Source of the DNA: Cinclus cinclus
Taxonomy: Eukaryota > Chordata > Aves > Passeriformes > Cinclidae
DNA length: 64,000 nucleotides
Assembly: GCF_963662255.1 (NCBI RefSeq)
Contig: NC_085047.1
Span: forward strand, 57,534,006 to 57,598,005
Reading direction: 5' to 3'
Position numbers and translations under genes: made by a program. The stretch's first letter is position 1; every line of letters starts with the position of its first letter. Below the pieces are notes generated by a model. It searched no databases, had not been told where the DNA came from, and saw only the letters and a list, made by a program, of their open reading frames with translations. Positions 34,528-48,460 of the stretch are shown here, one piece after another.

Positions 34528-37500
34528 ATAAACCAGAAGGCTGAGAGGAGTGTAAGTGAGGGTGTGCAGGCTGAGAAGCACAGAGAAAAAAGGCCTTTGG
34601 ATTTCTCTGCACCAGTGTGCCCAGTGAGAAATAGTTTCCATAGATACTTTCAGCTGCTTCTGCTTGGAAAGAAAGGACTCAGCCCCAAGGCATGATCATT
34701 ACAATGGGTTCTATGTAAGTTGCTCCTTATAAGCATTTGTCAAACTGCAGTGAGCACAGGGCAGTGTGGAAATGTGTCCTCATTCAGCAGTGGTTCCCAT
34801 GGGTGATGGATCATGCTGGGAAACGGGCAGACAGCTGCTGGGCTCTGGCACAGCAAAGAAAGCTAAGGTGCTTGTGTTTTAACCTCTAAAATCCCAAATT
34901 ATTTGGCTCCTGAGGGCCTGTACTGAGTGTCTTGGTCAAAGCAGCAGGGACACCCTCTGAGTGGCAAGACCTGGTGTTAAATCTTCCCCTGCAAAGTTCT
35001 TTCTGCTTCCCTGTTAGCCAGAGATTTGGAAACTTTCGGAGCATACTGCAAAGCTAGCAGTGGTGAGAGTCTGCCCACTCCATATTAGCTTTCAAGAAGG
35101 GTAATTTAGCAGTAGAAAAACAAGGAAGCAGAGTCAGCCAGCAGGAGGGTGATGTGATGGAGTGACACAACACATGTGCCATGGTGTGAGGCAGACAAAC
35201 ACCCCACACTCACCTTTTTCCAGCACCACCAGACCAAGGGCACATCCAGACAAAGCATGAGGAGGATCCCTTGGAAGGGTCAAACCCCTCTTCCTTATGG
35301 AGAAAGTCTCAGGAGCTGGTTTTCAGGGGCTGCTGTCCTGTAGGGCTGGTCTTGAAACTGCCTCTGCCAGCTCAGGAATTTGGATCCCCATGGAGCCCTC
35401 CCACCTCCAAAAAACCTGTTGTGTGACCCTCATGGCCATCCCAACCAGTCTTGAGCCGGTGCCCCAGCAGCGTTTCTGCTCCTTTCCAGGCAGCTGTCAT
35501 GAGGCTCCTTGAATGGGGACGTTTCCTACAGCTGAGGGCAGAGATGGACACCCTCGGGTCTGTGACGCTGGGATATCCCCACACTGTGGGTCAGACATAA
35601 AGAACTAATTAATTTTAATCTTTCCAAGGCAGAAACCATGGGCCAGATTTCAGCTGGTGTAAATCAGCATGGCTGTGCTGGGGTCAATGGAACAAACCCA
35701 GCCTGTGCCAGCACATTGTGCACAGTCACAAACACTGCTGAGTGCCATGAAATTAGAATGAAAGATTAATAAAATCATATTTTGCATTGTCCTCAGCACA
35801 GACAGGCCATTTGAAATAGCACACCAGCCACGTACTCTTGGTGGCTCTGAACCATGTTGCTTTCAAAATACACTGTTGTATATGGAAATTAATATGGCCA
35901 CATGGTGAAAAGTATTATCATCTGCATTATTTGTTAATTTAGGCTTATGGCTAAACAATTCACTTCATTTAGCCTTATAGTTTTTATTTTAAATTGCATA
36001 CAGCACTTCCAAGTGCTTTATAAGCTCAGCTGTTCTCTAGACTGTTTTACTGGGAATTTAAGAGGTGGTGCACCTCAGGGTTCTGCTCATAGAGTGTCCT
36101 CAATACCAGTCAGAACCAGGTGTGCTGGAGGAAATATCGCTTCACTTTGTCTTCTCCTCCTGCAGTTCCTGCAGAATTCCTCTTTACAGACAAACTCCCT
36201 GAAAGAAGGTTTCATTGTGATTTAGGATAACCATGGTCGTTCAGTAAATTGAAGTCCACTCCTTTCCTTTGACAATATGTATAATATTGAGTGAAAGACT
36301 TAATATGCAGATTTTTTTTTCTTTTGTTTTGAAGCAGCATCTCAGAACTATGTACAAGCCCAACATCCAGCCTCTTTTTCACTAAATAAGAAAGGTTTTT
36401 TAAAGTCAAGCCATTTACTCCCTATGGCTTAGATTGTTCCAGAAATTGTAATTGAATTTTGCAACTTCTATTTCAATCTTACTTCCTTAGGATTTTGAAA
36501 GTTAGTATGCCTTAAAAGCACTATTAGTAGATTAGCTGTTTAATCATATCACACTTCTGATTTGCAACAGAAACAACTTTGTAGTCCAGCTGAAGACTGG
36601 AGCTGAAAAAAAAAGCAGATCAAATTTCATTTCTTGGAGATGTAATAGCCTTTATTCTTGCAATTACTCACCTATGTCTTCTCAGATTAGAGTTAATTAC
36701 TGGGAAAGATAAGCTGCTCTTTCTTTCCTTGTTACAGCTGGGGTGATACTGGATCAGTATGACTTGGTACATACTCATTGCACTTTGAGGGACATATTCT
36801 CCAGTGAAAATTGACAGAACAATTTCAGCAGACATAAAACCTTCTGAATTTGCACAAAGCCTGCAGATGCTCCTGCCACAGACAAATCAGGAGAATGGTG
36901 ATATGATGTTCTCTGAGAGTTTATGAATTCATCAGTCCTCAAATGTGTTACTGCTTTGATTTCATGTCCCTGGCACAGCCAGGGTGGTTTGCTGTGCATT
37001 TCCTCATAGAGAAGGAGCCTTGCTAGGCCAGCTGGATGACAACAGAAACCTTAACAGGCACCCTTTGGATATGATAAAGGGCTGTCAAGCCTCTGCAGAT
37101 CTCTGTTTGATGTCCTCTAGCCTGGAAAAGATTTCCCAAAGGAAGGGGTTTCCAAACAGCTGTTGCTGGGATAGCCTTGGTTCCTGGGCTCAGGTTTTGT
37201 TCCCGCATTTCAGAAAATATCTTCATAGCTCAAACTGGCAAAGCTTGGGATCTTGTGGTGAAATCTCACCTGTGGTATCTGTATCAGACATATCTCAAAA
37301 TCAGCTCCGATTTCTCCTAGAGCTCCTGTTCCACATCTGGCCACTTAAGACAGGTATTTTGGCCCACCAAATCTGTATGAATTGCCATGGCAGATGTGTG
37401 AAGACATTAATTCCTTTGGTAACATTAATGCCTGGAGTTCAAGGAGGTATTCCCTTGGTCTTAAGGATCCCAATGTATCTCTGTTGACCCCAGGACAATG

Positions 37501-40500
37501 GAAGGAGAAAAGGATTGTCTGAAGAGGAGTCAGAGCTGCTGCTGCTCTGACCCATTCCTCTTCCCTTTCTCCCTTTTCTGACTGCTAAGAAAGCATGTTG
37601 ATATTGGCCTGATCCCTTAACAGCCTGTTTCTACTCCTCATGGCCTCCCAACTCAGCTCTGCCTCTGTCTGTTACCTCTCTGATTTTGAACATCATTACC
37701 CACTGGTCATCACCCGTGCAGCTTCCTTTTCTCATTACATCTGGGAGCCTTTGCTGTCAGAGGGGCTCCATTCCCTGCTGCAACTCTGGGTTTAGCTGTG
37801 AGATGTCAGCAGCCAAAGCCAGCATTGCTCAGCCCCTGTATGCCAGCAGGGCACTGGGCTGGACAAGGGAGGCAGGCAGCCTGAAGTCCATCTCCATTGT
37901 GGCCTTGCTGCCTACCCTAGGGGTCATTTCCTCTTAGCATTCCCTGCTTCAGCCCAGTTTGGTAAACCCCTTTGCCATTATGGGTGGGCTGTGCTTTCCA
38001 AATATTTCTAACTATCCATGCACCATCATGCTTCACTTCCCACCTGTCTTCATTCAAATCCCCCTTGAATACTCAGTCCTTCCAAGAGGCCAATAAATGC
38101 TAACCTAAGTCAAGATAATGTCATTATCACTGCCATCGATGAAGTAACCCATCAAGTGCTGAAATAAATCATTTTCCCTGGGGATTACAGCCTGAAAGCC
38201 AAATGTAATCAGTAAAGCTTGGGTTTGACAAGGCTGTCACAGATAGAATTCATTTACTAATGAGTTCCAGCCTAAAAGTCCACATTGGTTATGTCTGTGG
38301 TTTTAATGAAACATTACAGAGACCTTTTTCTCAGTATTTTTTGCTTGTTAGATATGCTGCTTGTCAGATAAGTCTTCCCACTTGATGAGCAAGTTTTTTT
38401 CTCCCTCTTCCTCCAGCTGAACAATAGGTCTCTCAGCATTGTGTTGCCAAATGCTGTTTTCTAAAAATCTTATTTGGTCCTTTGGAATAAGGATCAAATT
38501 GGCCAAAATCAACATGCCAGCTATGCTATTGCTGGTCCATGGAGGGATACTGCCTTTTGCAGAGGTTTTTACAAAATAGTTCCTCCTGACAACCACTGAG
38601 TGAAAAAGAAAGGTGCTATCTGTTCACCATGCTATCAGGAGAAAACTTGAATCATTGATAAGGGTGGTTTCTAAGCAACCAAATGCAGTCTACAGCCATA
38701 ATAACAGCACTTTGAAAGTAAATCACTGAGTCTACATGCCCCACTCTCCAATTAATGGCAAAATCTTATGAGCTGTATTATCTGGCAGACACACATTTAA
38801 AGGGCTGAAGTAGTTCTAAAACAACACTTCAAGTGGTGGAACAAAACTCAGAGTCATTCAGATCTCCCAAAGACTAATAACTTTATATAGTTTTTACAGA
38901 AAAATCCCTCAAGATTCTAATGGAAAATAACAATTCTTACCTTTTCTACCCTATTGGATATTCCAGTGAATTGTGTCTATGTTCAAGGCTGACTCTCCAA
39001 AGCTACAGAAAAAAATATTGCCACAGGTTTTCTAATATTTTTCCTGATCTTCCCCATACAAAAGTGACCCACGTACCATCAAGGTAGTATTTATTACAGT
39101 GCTGAAAACTCACTCTTTAGAAGAGAATCATATACTACATCATCGTCTGCTCTACTGAAGTGTAAAAACCAGTTAAAGTAGGATCAAAACAATCTTTTTC
39201 AGTAGGTTATATTGCAGGAGGTAATGCAGAAACCTGTAAAAAGTACCTTTCCCTGCCACAGTCCACTTCCCAAATCCTTTACTTGTCAGCTTGACTCCCT
39301 GCCATGCATTCCTTTTTTGTCTGCTTCTCCTCACCATCTTAGTGCAGAGAGAGTGTGATGCTCCCCCATGAGCTGGTCCTAGAAAAAGTCTTCTTGTCTG
39401 TTCCTGGTAGCCCTTCTCCTTTTCCCATGGGCAGAGAAGCATGGGGAGCAGCAGCCCTCAGTTTCTCTTAGCTGAGAAGCAAGCCAAGAGGACTCACATC
39501 TTCATCTCCATCCTCCTGGTACATTTTAACAAGCAGGGAGGGGTTTAGGGGACCTGGCAGGCCATGAAAAGGGATGTTTTAAAATGCACTGCAGAAGAGA
39601 GCAGGCAGCAGGTGGTTGTTGTTCTGCATGGCTTTTGTGAGGAGGGAAAGGGCAGCAGCTCTTTCTCAGGTGGCCCCATCAAGGATGCCACAGGGAGCTG
39701 CTGACACAGAGCATTGGGAAATGGGAGACTAGGGAAGCAGTCATCCTTCCTGGTTAGGGACCAGCTGAGAGAGGTAGCAGGGAGTCTGGGGATGCTTGCT
39801 TCTTCATGTGCATGGTGTTGAAAGGGCCATGTGGGAACAAGGACCAGAACCTCAAAAAGCAGATGTTTGCTACGGGAAACACTGGCACTGTGGACACCCA
39901 GGAGCCTGAGCAGTTTGCAAAGAACTTTTCATGCTGCAGTTTTGGTCCTTTTAAGTGGCATGCTAAGATCTCCCCGTAATTTCTCTTGACCTAGGTCTAA
40001 AATGGGAGGTAGAAACTGCATGTCTGTCCTTGCTTTATCTGATTTAGCTAGTTTGACGGTGAACACAAGTGAAATACAAACAATACCAAATAATGTCCCA
40101 GAGGAGTTGTAGAAGCTCAAGGATGCAGCAAACAAGCGTAGAAATCCGTGTCTAGGACATGGGGCAGGGAAATGTTGTGACAGCCTTAGTTGCAGACCCC
40201 TACCCCAACATACATTTGACAAACATTTTTAAAAAATTTTGATGGCATTATAGAATCTGTCCACATGTCAAGTACTCCTGGCAAGCTTGATATATTTAGT
40301 TGTGGGAATGTAACTTCCATTTCTTCAGATGCGTGCAAACACCAACGTCCTCTCCGACTGCTCTCATTGAAGGACATTTGATCAGAAGCCTCAACACAAG
40401 GCAGCCTTTGGGGAGCAAAAGGTTCTTGAGTGCATGGCAAACCACCACGTGACCATGATGTGTTTGCTTGGTGGAGGATGCACAATGAAATTTAGGAAAC

Positions 40501-43500
40501 AATGGGAGAGGAGGCATGAAGGGAGGAACCCCTTTTACAACAAATATGAGGACGTCTTGGTCTGAGTCAGATTTGGAGATGTCATGAACAAGCCAGATGT
40601 TTCAAAAGCAGAATTCTGGATACTTGCAGGGACTCTCACCCAATGTCAAAGAGTAGTCCAGCATGATCACAAAAGTACAACAAAGAAATGTAATTATGTA
40701 GGTTCACCCCCCCCAGCCCCCAGATCTGTGTATCTTTCATGCTACCTGACTAAAGGTTATATTTTTGTTTAGAAACCCAAGTGAATCTTGGGAGTGCTTC
40801 AAGGTCTTGAAAGCAAAGGAAGAAGTCCAAGGAATGTTTGCTCTAGTGGAGAGATTACATCTTTTTTTTTTTTTTAGGTTTCAAAATATATTTCACATAT
40901 ATATATGAAAAAAGGGCTGCTATTTAATGTTGCAGTGAGCAGCAGTGTGTTACGACACACTGCAGAAGACAAGGGTAACCAGGTTCTTGTTAATAGATTC
41001 CTTGGGGTGGATTAGAGTGAAACAACACTGGATGATCAGTGTTTGTAAATACACACATGTAGGTTTTATTACTGAACACATTGGTTGCAAAATAAAACAG
41101 GTATGTAGCCATCTTGGTTATTATTGTCTATAGCAATATAAAAACATGAAATCATTGCAATACAAATTTGTAGCAACATCACCCACGGACATGCAGGAGG
41201 GAAAAGAAAGAAAGAGAAAGTGCAAAGTTCACCACCTGTAGGCCCTGCAATGAGACTGGGTTAATCGAAGACCTGATCCATCAGGTGCTGGAGGATATCC
41301 AAAAGAGTGGTGGGGGGAAAAGTCTTGGGAAAATCCACGGAGGACAACATCTATTGGATTTATATTCACTCAGGTTCAGGTGGCAGTGCCCACATACCTG
41401 CCCTGAGGTGGGAGCTTCACACTGGATGATGTAAATGTTGTGGATCATGGGACAGTTGGGGGTTCTTCACTCCAGTTGAGTCCATTATGGCCCATTGTGT
41501 TCTTCAGCAGAGATGAAAACCCTCCTACGTGCCAATGCCCTGGTATATTCCCGGTGGGAGGAGGGGGAGTCTAACAACCCAGCAGTTTGTGCAAGGGAGG
41601 GCAACTCAGCAGGAGGAGAGGCACTACAATGTCTCCACAGATCTGCCTTCTGTCTTACTCACAGCCCATTATCCACCCTCTGAAATACCTGATCAGAGGT
41701 TGGTCATTAACACCCAGAAGCTCACCTCCTGGTTTCAGCAAAGAACCAGAAGGAGCTTGTGAGTATGGCTTCCCTGTTGACAGCTGGGCACTGCCATGCC
41801 TCTTCTGAAAGGCATGAAAACAGTCTGGAGAGGTTTTGGTTCTGGTTGACCTGGTGGTCTACTCTAGGAGGAACTCTTGAGGTGAGGGTAAATTGGTGCA
41901 TTAGGCAGTGGATACCCTAGACACATGACAGTGGAGGGCTGGTAGGAGAGGCTGAGATAGGAGACCCATCACAGACCTACCTCTGCTCTCTGAGACCCAT
42001 CACAGCCACCCAAAAGTGGGCAAAGTGGTGGGCTACTATTCCTAAGACAGCCCCTGCTTCTGCCATGTCAGCCATAGATGTGTTCTCGTGGCACAGGACC
42101 AAAACACTGAACAGCAGCTGCGATCTGGAGAGGGCATAGAGAGTGGAAAGTTCTCATCCCTACACCCACATCACAGTCAGCCATGTTATTAATCACTTGC
42201 AATGAAGGAATTAGAAAGTACAAAGGTAAGAGATCTCTGGGGTCTTCACAGCTCTTGGAAACGCAGAGTTAAGAAGCCCCTAACCTCCTTCTCAGGGCAG
42301 TTTCAGATATTTCTCTCATTTTAAAAAAGCTTCCATGTCAGCTTCTGAGCTGTACTTGCATATGGGGTACATATGGAGGAGAGAAAAAAAAAAAGCAGTG
42401 ACTGGCGCCAAACAGGGCCTGCTGCAGCCTTTAACAGTCTTCTCCTCTTACTATTAAAATGCAGCTTTGCCCAGTGAAAATGCTGCTTTATTGCTGCAAA
42501 AATACTTCCCAAAGACATGGTCGTTGGAGCACAGCAGGCAAACGTGACGTGAAGCAGGTGGCTTCGGAGTGGCAGGCACAGGGTCTGAGTGTAGCAGGCA
42601 GGTCAAGGCTGTCGCAGAGACTCCCAGCCCTGCTCACCTGGCTGGCAGGGGCTCAGCAGCATGGGAACTGCTTGTAGGTGGGCTGAACATGGGCTGGGGT
42701 TCTTATGGGGAAAAGCAGCAATGAATGATGCACGTTTCAGACTGCTTTGGATTGCAACTCAGGGGATGGGACCATGCTGAGCCTTCATCCATCCATCATG
42801 GTTTGCTGCCCAGATGGGCACCTCTCCTCCACCTCACCTGGACATCATCTAGTGGGGACATCTCTCGAGCTCCAGCATACTGCTTTCAAGTGGGACATGG
42901 GTCTCTCTTCATATCCTCACAGTCCTGGCCTCATTTCTGTGCTCCCCAGTCTGTGTGCATCAAAGAGCAACTGCACATAGGAGGATGCCTTCTGCATCCC
43001 ACCACCATCTCCCAATCTGGGGCCAGATGGTCCTTCTGCTGTCCTGTATTTTGCATGACACTGCCCTGGTGGGGGCTCCTCTTCCCATTTGCCTTGGTGA
43101 GGGGCAGGAAGAGAAGTGAGAGACAGGACCTGGAGGAGGACACGCCAATGAGGGCAGGGAAGCCCATCGGTTTTTGACGCTTGTGGTAGGCTGTGGCTCT
43201 TCTGCTGCACCCGGGAAGTGGCTGGCAGCTCCTCTGAAGCCTCCTGCCCCATCTGCCTGCCAGCTGCTCTCCATGCTGCAGCTGCCCACAAAGGCAGCGT
43301 GGGTGGGAGGCAGAACGGGAGCGATGCTGAGGCTCAGGTTTGGTGGGATGGTGAGCTGCCCGCAGTGGGAACGGACGATGTGCCACCCATGCAGCTTTGG
43401 AAGGCACATTTTTGAAGCTAAAAAATCTTTGGGTGTGAGCTAGGGTCCTTGGGGTCTTCCTCCCCTCTTCCACAGCACCTGGTAGTCTCTGAGCAGCAAG

Positions 43501-44097
43501 TCAAAATCTATTTCTGTTCAAGACAAATAGCACTTCAGTGGGATGCCAACTACTTTTGCAGGCATTTGACTTGAAGCTGTAGAAGGACAGTGCTATTTAC
43601 AGTATGAATCTGCATCAGGACAGTGCTGGTGACCACATAAGCCTAAATCACTGTTTCAGAGATGCCCAAAAGAGGGAAGAAAATATGGGATTACTGAGGT
43701 CAGTGGAGTCTTAACACTTTCTGCTGGTTCTTGCCAAAGCCCCTAGGGAAAAGAGCTTCTTTTTCAAGAACTGTTTTCTTGCCTGCACTATCTGTGCCTG
43801 TTCTCAGGCACTGTATGCTTCCCACCTACCTGGCTGCATCCTCAGCAATCTGTGAGGGCTGCACACCCTCTTTAAACGCAACAGCAGTCTGTGAAATACT
43901 TTGTTATCAAAGCTCTGTCTTTTGGCTGTACTGCACCTGTCATCAGTACACATTTTAAGGCTTCTTGCATGACACTGCAGAGTTTTCTTCACCAAACAGG
44001 ATACAGAGTAGGTGGGAAATTGGTGCATTGTTTTTGGTTTTGTTTTATCTTTGTTTTGTCTTTTCTTTAGTTCCAGTGTGTGTAGCTAAAATGTCTG
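34528..44097. other. Intergenic sequence
   Basis: No intact gene. Noted within it: a T-run at 40861-40877, a short AT repeat near 40898, and a 14-base direct duplication (GAGACCCATCACAG) near 41960 and 41990. Open frames of 100-180 codons (for example 36984-37487 + and 42931-43473 -) have no family likeness. Confidence 0.55.
35640..35700. repeat. Possible ancient amniote interspersed repeat fragment
   Basis: 'GGCCAGATTTCAGCTGGTGT' followed by 'AAATCAGCATGGCT' and 'GGGGTCAATGG' resembles one half of a palindromic repeat I remember from reptile and bird genomes. The second half is absent. Weak call. Confidence 0.3.
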
Positions 44098-44198
44098 GTT
44101 AGGGACATGGTTTAGTGGTGGACCTGGAAGAGATGGGTTAATGGCTGGACTTGATGATCTTGGAGGTCTTTGCCAAGGTGAATGAGTCTATGATTCTC
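44098..44198 (+). mobile_element. CR1 3' tail fragment
   Basis: 'GGACATGGTTTAGTGGTGGA', 'GGGTTAATGGCTGGACTTGA', 'TGATCTTGGAGGTCTTTGCC' and 'TCTATGATTCTCT' match the CR1 3' end. About 100 bp. Confidence 0.88.
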
Positions 44199-47100
44199 TA
44201 TTTTTGCTTTCCCTGTTTCACAGATACACACTCATACTTATGCACTACCATGGGTACCCACTCACATTATCTCTTTGTGCCAAAGTAAGATTTGTATTCA
44301 TCTCTTCCTGTAGCAGTCCATTGGTGAGGAGCTGAACATTTTAGCAGTTATAATTAGTTGAAATCAATTTTGATGAGTTACTTCAGAAATGGAAAATGAA
44401 ATTAAAAGTCAGATTTCATTGCAAAGGAACTGGTTGCATTAAGAGGTGGTGGAATTAATAAAGAAACATGTAATAAAAATAAGAAGTAATAAAAATAATG
44501 AACTTCATGAAAACTTTTTTTTTTGTTGTGGTCTTTGTTGTTGTCTTTTTTGTTTGTTTTTTTTTTTTTTTCGCCACGCATTGGTAAGTTTTCAGAATAC
44601 TTTGCACACACCCAAATTTACCCTTCTGTGAAAAAGAAAAGGATCCCATTTTTAGAGAATAGTGTCCGGGAAGAGGTGATAAATCACCTATATTGTTGTT
44701 ACCTCACCTCAGCCATTCTGAAATTTCTGTGGCGACCACAGCCAGAGACAAAGGTAAAAAAATATTGGGTTGGAATGGAAAGGAATGAGTGGTTGCTCTT
44801 GGGCTATAAGAAAATAACACAGGTGATAGTGTCCTCCAGTGCCAACCCAAACAAAGAGTGGTCTGTGCTTAATTTTCCTTGGAGTGACAAGGGTGTAGTT
44901 TCCAAATACAACTAAATTTCTTTCCATAAAATATAGTTTATAAACCAAGATTACATACTCAAACTGAGAAATTAACAAGTCCATGAATTTCTGGATTCAT
45001 ATACTTTGACAAATGAGGTAGATTTTAATGGCATTAGCACTGAGAGGACAAATGGGACTAATTTGCAGGATAGTGGATCCCAGATATAAAAAAATTGTTG
45101 GTGATAAAGATTTATGAATACCATGTGCATGCTGATGAAGTGATTGGTTGTTGCTACTTAAAATTTAATACCAGTTCCCCTTGGATTTTTTTCTTTTGTT
45201 TTCATCCTGTGGCCTTTTTGAGGGCAGAAAAAGAAGACAGCAAAAGGATTTAGAGGATGTGAATGGGGTCAGGCTCCGCACGCGCTAAAGAAACAACAAA
45301 TTGTCTGAGGTCATAGACATTGTTAAATTGCACTCAAAATGTCCACTGCTTTTGTTCCAGCTGATATCCTAAAGCAGATGCTTGGTTGTTTATTCAGTGG
45401 TGAGATAAAGCTGTGGTGGGGACTGTGGGGCACTGTGCCAGCAGGAGATGCTTCAGACCATGGTGCTGTGCTTTCCTTCCCAGCAAGAGGAATGATGCCT
45501 GCACAAGTGCTCAGGAAGAGGTGCCTGAGACCCAGAGGGTGGTGAGAACATCCTGGCTCAGCTCCCTCCTGCTGCTTTTCAGGAAAAGAAGAGGAAAAGG
45601 TGTGGGGATTTTTAAAGCAAGACATAACTTCTTCTGCTGGATCTTTGTTGGTGTTTCCAGGCTGTCCCACAAGGGAAAGAGGTAGAAAGGGAACAGCCTT
45701 TGCTGCCTCCTTGAGCTATCCATGCATCTATGAGACACATGGGTATTCCCTCTCCCAAGGCAGGAGGAGGGCAGAGCAGTTCTTGGGCAGTGTTAAGCTC
45801 CTTATAAAGGCCACTGATTTCAGAGGCAGTTTTAGCCAGTTTTGCATCAAAATGTTTTTAAGAGCTCGGGGGTTTTTTGCACACTAAAGTGGCAGCACTC
45901 TGGGAAAGCTTTGGTGGGCTCTCAGCTCCTCTAAACACATTTCCATCAACAGCTGATGCCATGGAATAGCATCAGGCTCTGTATTGCTTCAAGCAGCATC
46001 ATAAACCTGGTGGTAGCAAAATGCTTCTCTGGGCTATTCTGCCTCCACAACCTCTTGTCATGCACTGTTGGATGGGATGCTGAGTAGTTTAGGCAGAATT
46101 CCCGTAGCTACTGAAATATTCTGACTTTTAAAGCGACCTTGTTCCTCTATCAACTGCTAATATCAGTGACTAATAATCTTTCTTTTCTGACTGATGTTTT
46201 TTCAAAATAATAATTATTGGGGTGTGGTGTAAGATAGCAATTGCAAATAGACAACATTTCTTTTGACTTACAAAAGTAGACAAAAACAATCCCAAGAAAT
46301 GACAGAAGAAGGACTGGCCGGGCAAGTAAAGTTCTATTGTTCTATATAATATTCCCTTTGCAATGCGGGTTTGCAGTTTCGTATCTTACCATAAAGAGCA
46401 GGTAGCTCATGCACCTTTTTGAAGGGCACATGAGCCCTTCTAAATCACTCCTGTAACTGTCTGGTACATGCCTTCTGTTCAGCTAGTATTAAAAAAAAAA
46501 AAAAAAATGTGATCTGAATAATCATCTGCTTCATGAATTTCTTACTTTCTTCTCTCTTATTTTTGCTCTAAGGTATCCTTGCCATTGCTTTTTCTTGGGA
46601 ACGTTACATAAACGACTATAACCTGTAGTAGTTGTTTAAAATTAACTCTGGCAAAATGAATGTAATATCATCATAATATTCTAATGGGAGGTGATTTCCC
46701 TGCTTCAGAGACCAGAATATCCATGCATAGCATCTGGCGAGTTAAAGTCCAGGAGGGAAGAAGCTGGCAAAGAAGGCAGGGACACAGATGAAGACAGAGA
46801 ATTTTCCTTTTAACTGCTGGCACCTTCTACCAGCACACCTGCTCCATGTCCCCAACATCTGCTGATTTGATGAATCTCTACTGTTAGGCATGTCACGTTT
46901 CGAGGTTACATGTCTGAGGTCTAGGGGTGAATCCATTCTATATGTAGAGCATCACAAGTAAACATGCAGCTGACTGATTTCCCATGCCTTTCAAAATTGG
47001 ACATCTCTAGAGAGTGGTTCACCTGTTGGGTGGGACATATCAACATCTTTTTTAAATAGACTAAGGCCAGTTTTGCAAAATAATGTTCCAAAATCATCTG

Positions 47101-48361
47101 TCTATATTGACAATTCAGGTGGTTCAGGAAGTCTTGCCAAAAAATGGACCTCCAAGTCGCTACACCTAGAAGAAAACATTTCTGCCCTTTGCCCAGCAAA
47201 TAATATTTGAAGACATTTAGGAAGGCATCTTTCAATCACTTTGCAGGGGTGTTTCATACCAATGAAGGTGACGGTGGATGCTCAGTGACATTGTCAGATG
47301 CATTTCTGTCAAGATCAGTAGGATTTGGCAAGGTAACGCTTCTCACATTCTGTGAAGTAAGAAGCTCCTCTTTCAAAGCTGACCATTAAATGCTCAAGAA
47401 TCTAAATCTCCCTGAAAATCCCATTCCTTGGGAGTTGTTTTTCAAAATGGTGTATTTGGGACCCTAAGTAATTTTTCAGAATGCCTTTTTGAAACGTTTC
47501 ATTGTAGATCCTCTTAGATGCTGCTTGTGGCCACAATATATTGGGGAGGGCTTGTGAGAGCCAAGAAAATTTGATTACCTATTTGTTGAGCATGTTCTTA
47601 GGCAGAACAAGCGCAAAGAGTAATTTTATTTAGCTTGAAGTATCTGGTAAACATAAAGAGAAAAAGAGCTCTGCAGTTGGACAGGTCTTATCTCAGTATC
47701 TTTATTTACATTTTCAAAGAACACTGACGCAATCAAGCTACCAAAAGAACTGCTTTCCATCGGCCTGGGAACAGAAACAAATTAGTCTTTAATAGTGTTG
47801 TGTGAAAACTCTGGTGAATGTTATGTAAAACTGTGCAAACAGAATGTTTGTGTTCTAGTTCCAGGTCATTTAGTGGGCAAAAAGAGAGACGTTTTGTATG
47901 AAATAGCCATGAAGTGGTTTACTATTATATAAGGATAGGAATTGCTAGATCAAACTAATGGTGACATGCAGAGAACCAGATGCTTCAAAGCAAAATGCAA
48001 GACATCCCAGTGTGGATAATTATGAAATAATCTGACCATAGGGGAAATTTCTGCATAAATGACTTTAGTACTAAAAGACTCCATGTTTGTATTGCCTCTG
48101 AAAAGATTTTAGTCTGATTTCCCACAGACACAGGGCTTATGCAACCAGTGTGCTGCCTGGCTGTGCAAATCTCTGACTCCCTCCCTCTCTCCCTGTCTAC
48201 TCCCCTGTCTCCAGCAACCTCTGAACATGTCCAAACTCTGACACAAGGAGTAGAGAGGAGCAGGTCTCACAAACAGTTAATTTCCTACAGGTTTTATGAA
48301 TATAAGCTGCTCCCTAGTGAGCAGAAACAGGTAATCATGACAGCTCAAGGTGAGCTTACAC
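44199..48361. other. Intergenic sequence
   Basis: No gene recognised. Contains T-rich low-complexity sequence at 44514-44571 and an A17-type run at 46491-46507. Confidence 0.55.
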
Positions 48362-48460
48362 CTCATTAGAAACCAGAGAAAGCACACAGGAGAGCATCTT
48401 ATAAGTGTTCCATCTGTGGGAAAAGCTTCAACCATGGCTCTCCATCAACATGAGATGCAA
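48362..48460 (+). pseudogene. Decayed C2H2 zinc-finger fragment
   Basis: Translation of 48362-48397 gives LIRNQRKHTGEH, the end of one C2H2 finger plus the conserved HTGE linker. The next stretch, in a frame shifted by one missing base at 48398-48399, gives YKCSICGKSFNHGS (48400-48441), the CxxC half of the next finger. An in-frame stop follows at 48451 and the expected His pair appears only in another frame (CATGAG at 48449). So parts of two adjacent fingers survive with at least two frame breaks. Parent gene unknown; probably a processed or duplicated ZNF remnant. Confidence 0.7.

Noticed and set aside
36984..37487. 167-codon + strand frame
   Set aside because: No domain or start context; consistent with chance in 64 kb at this base composition.
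42931..43473. 180-codon - strand frame overlapping 150- and 89-codon + strand frames
   Set aside because: Many frames open at once in a GC-richer patch; no family likeness.
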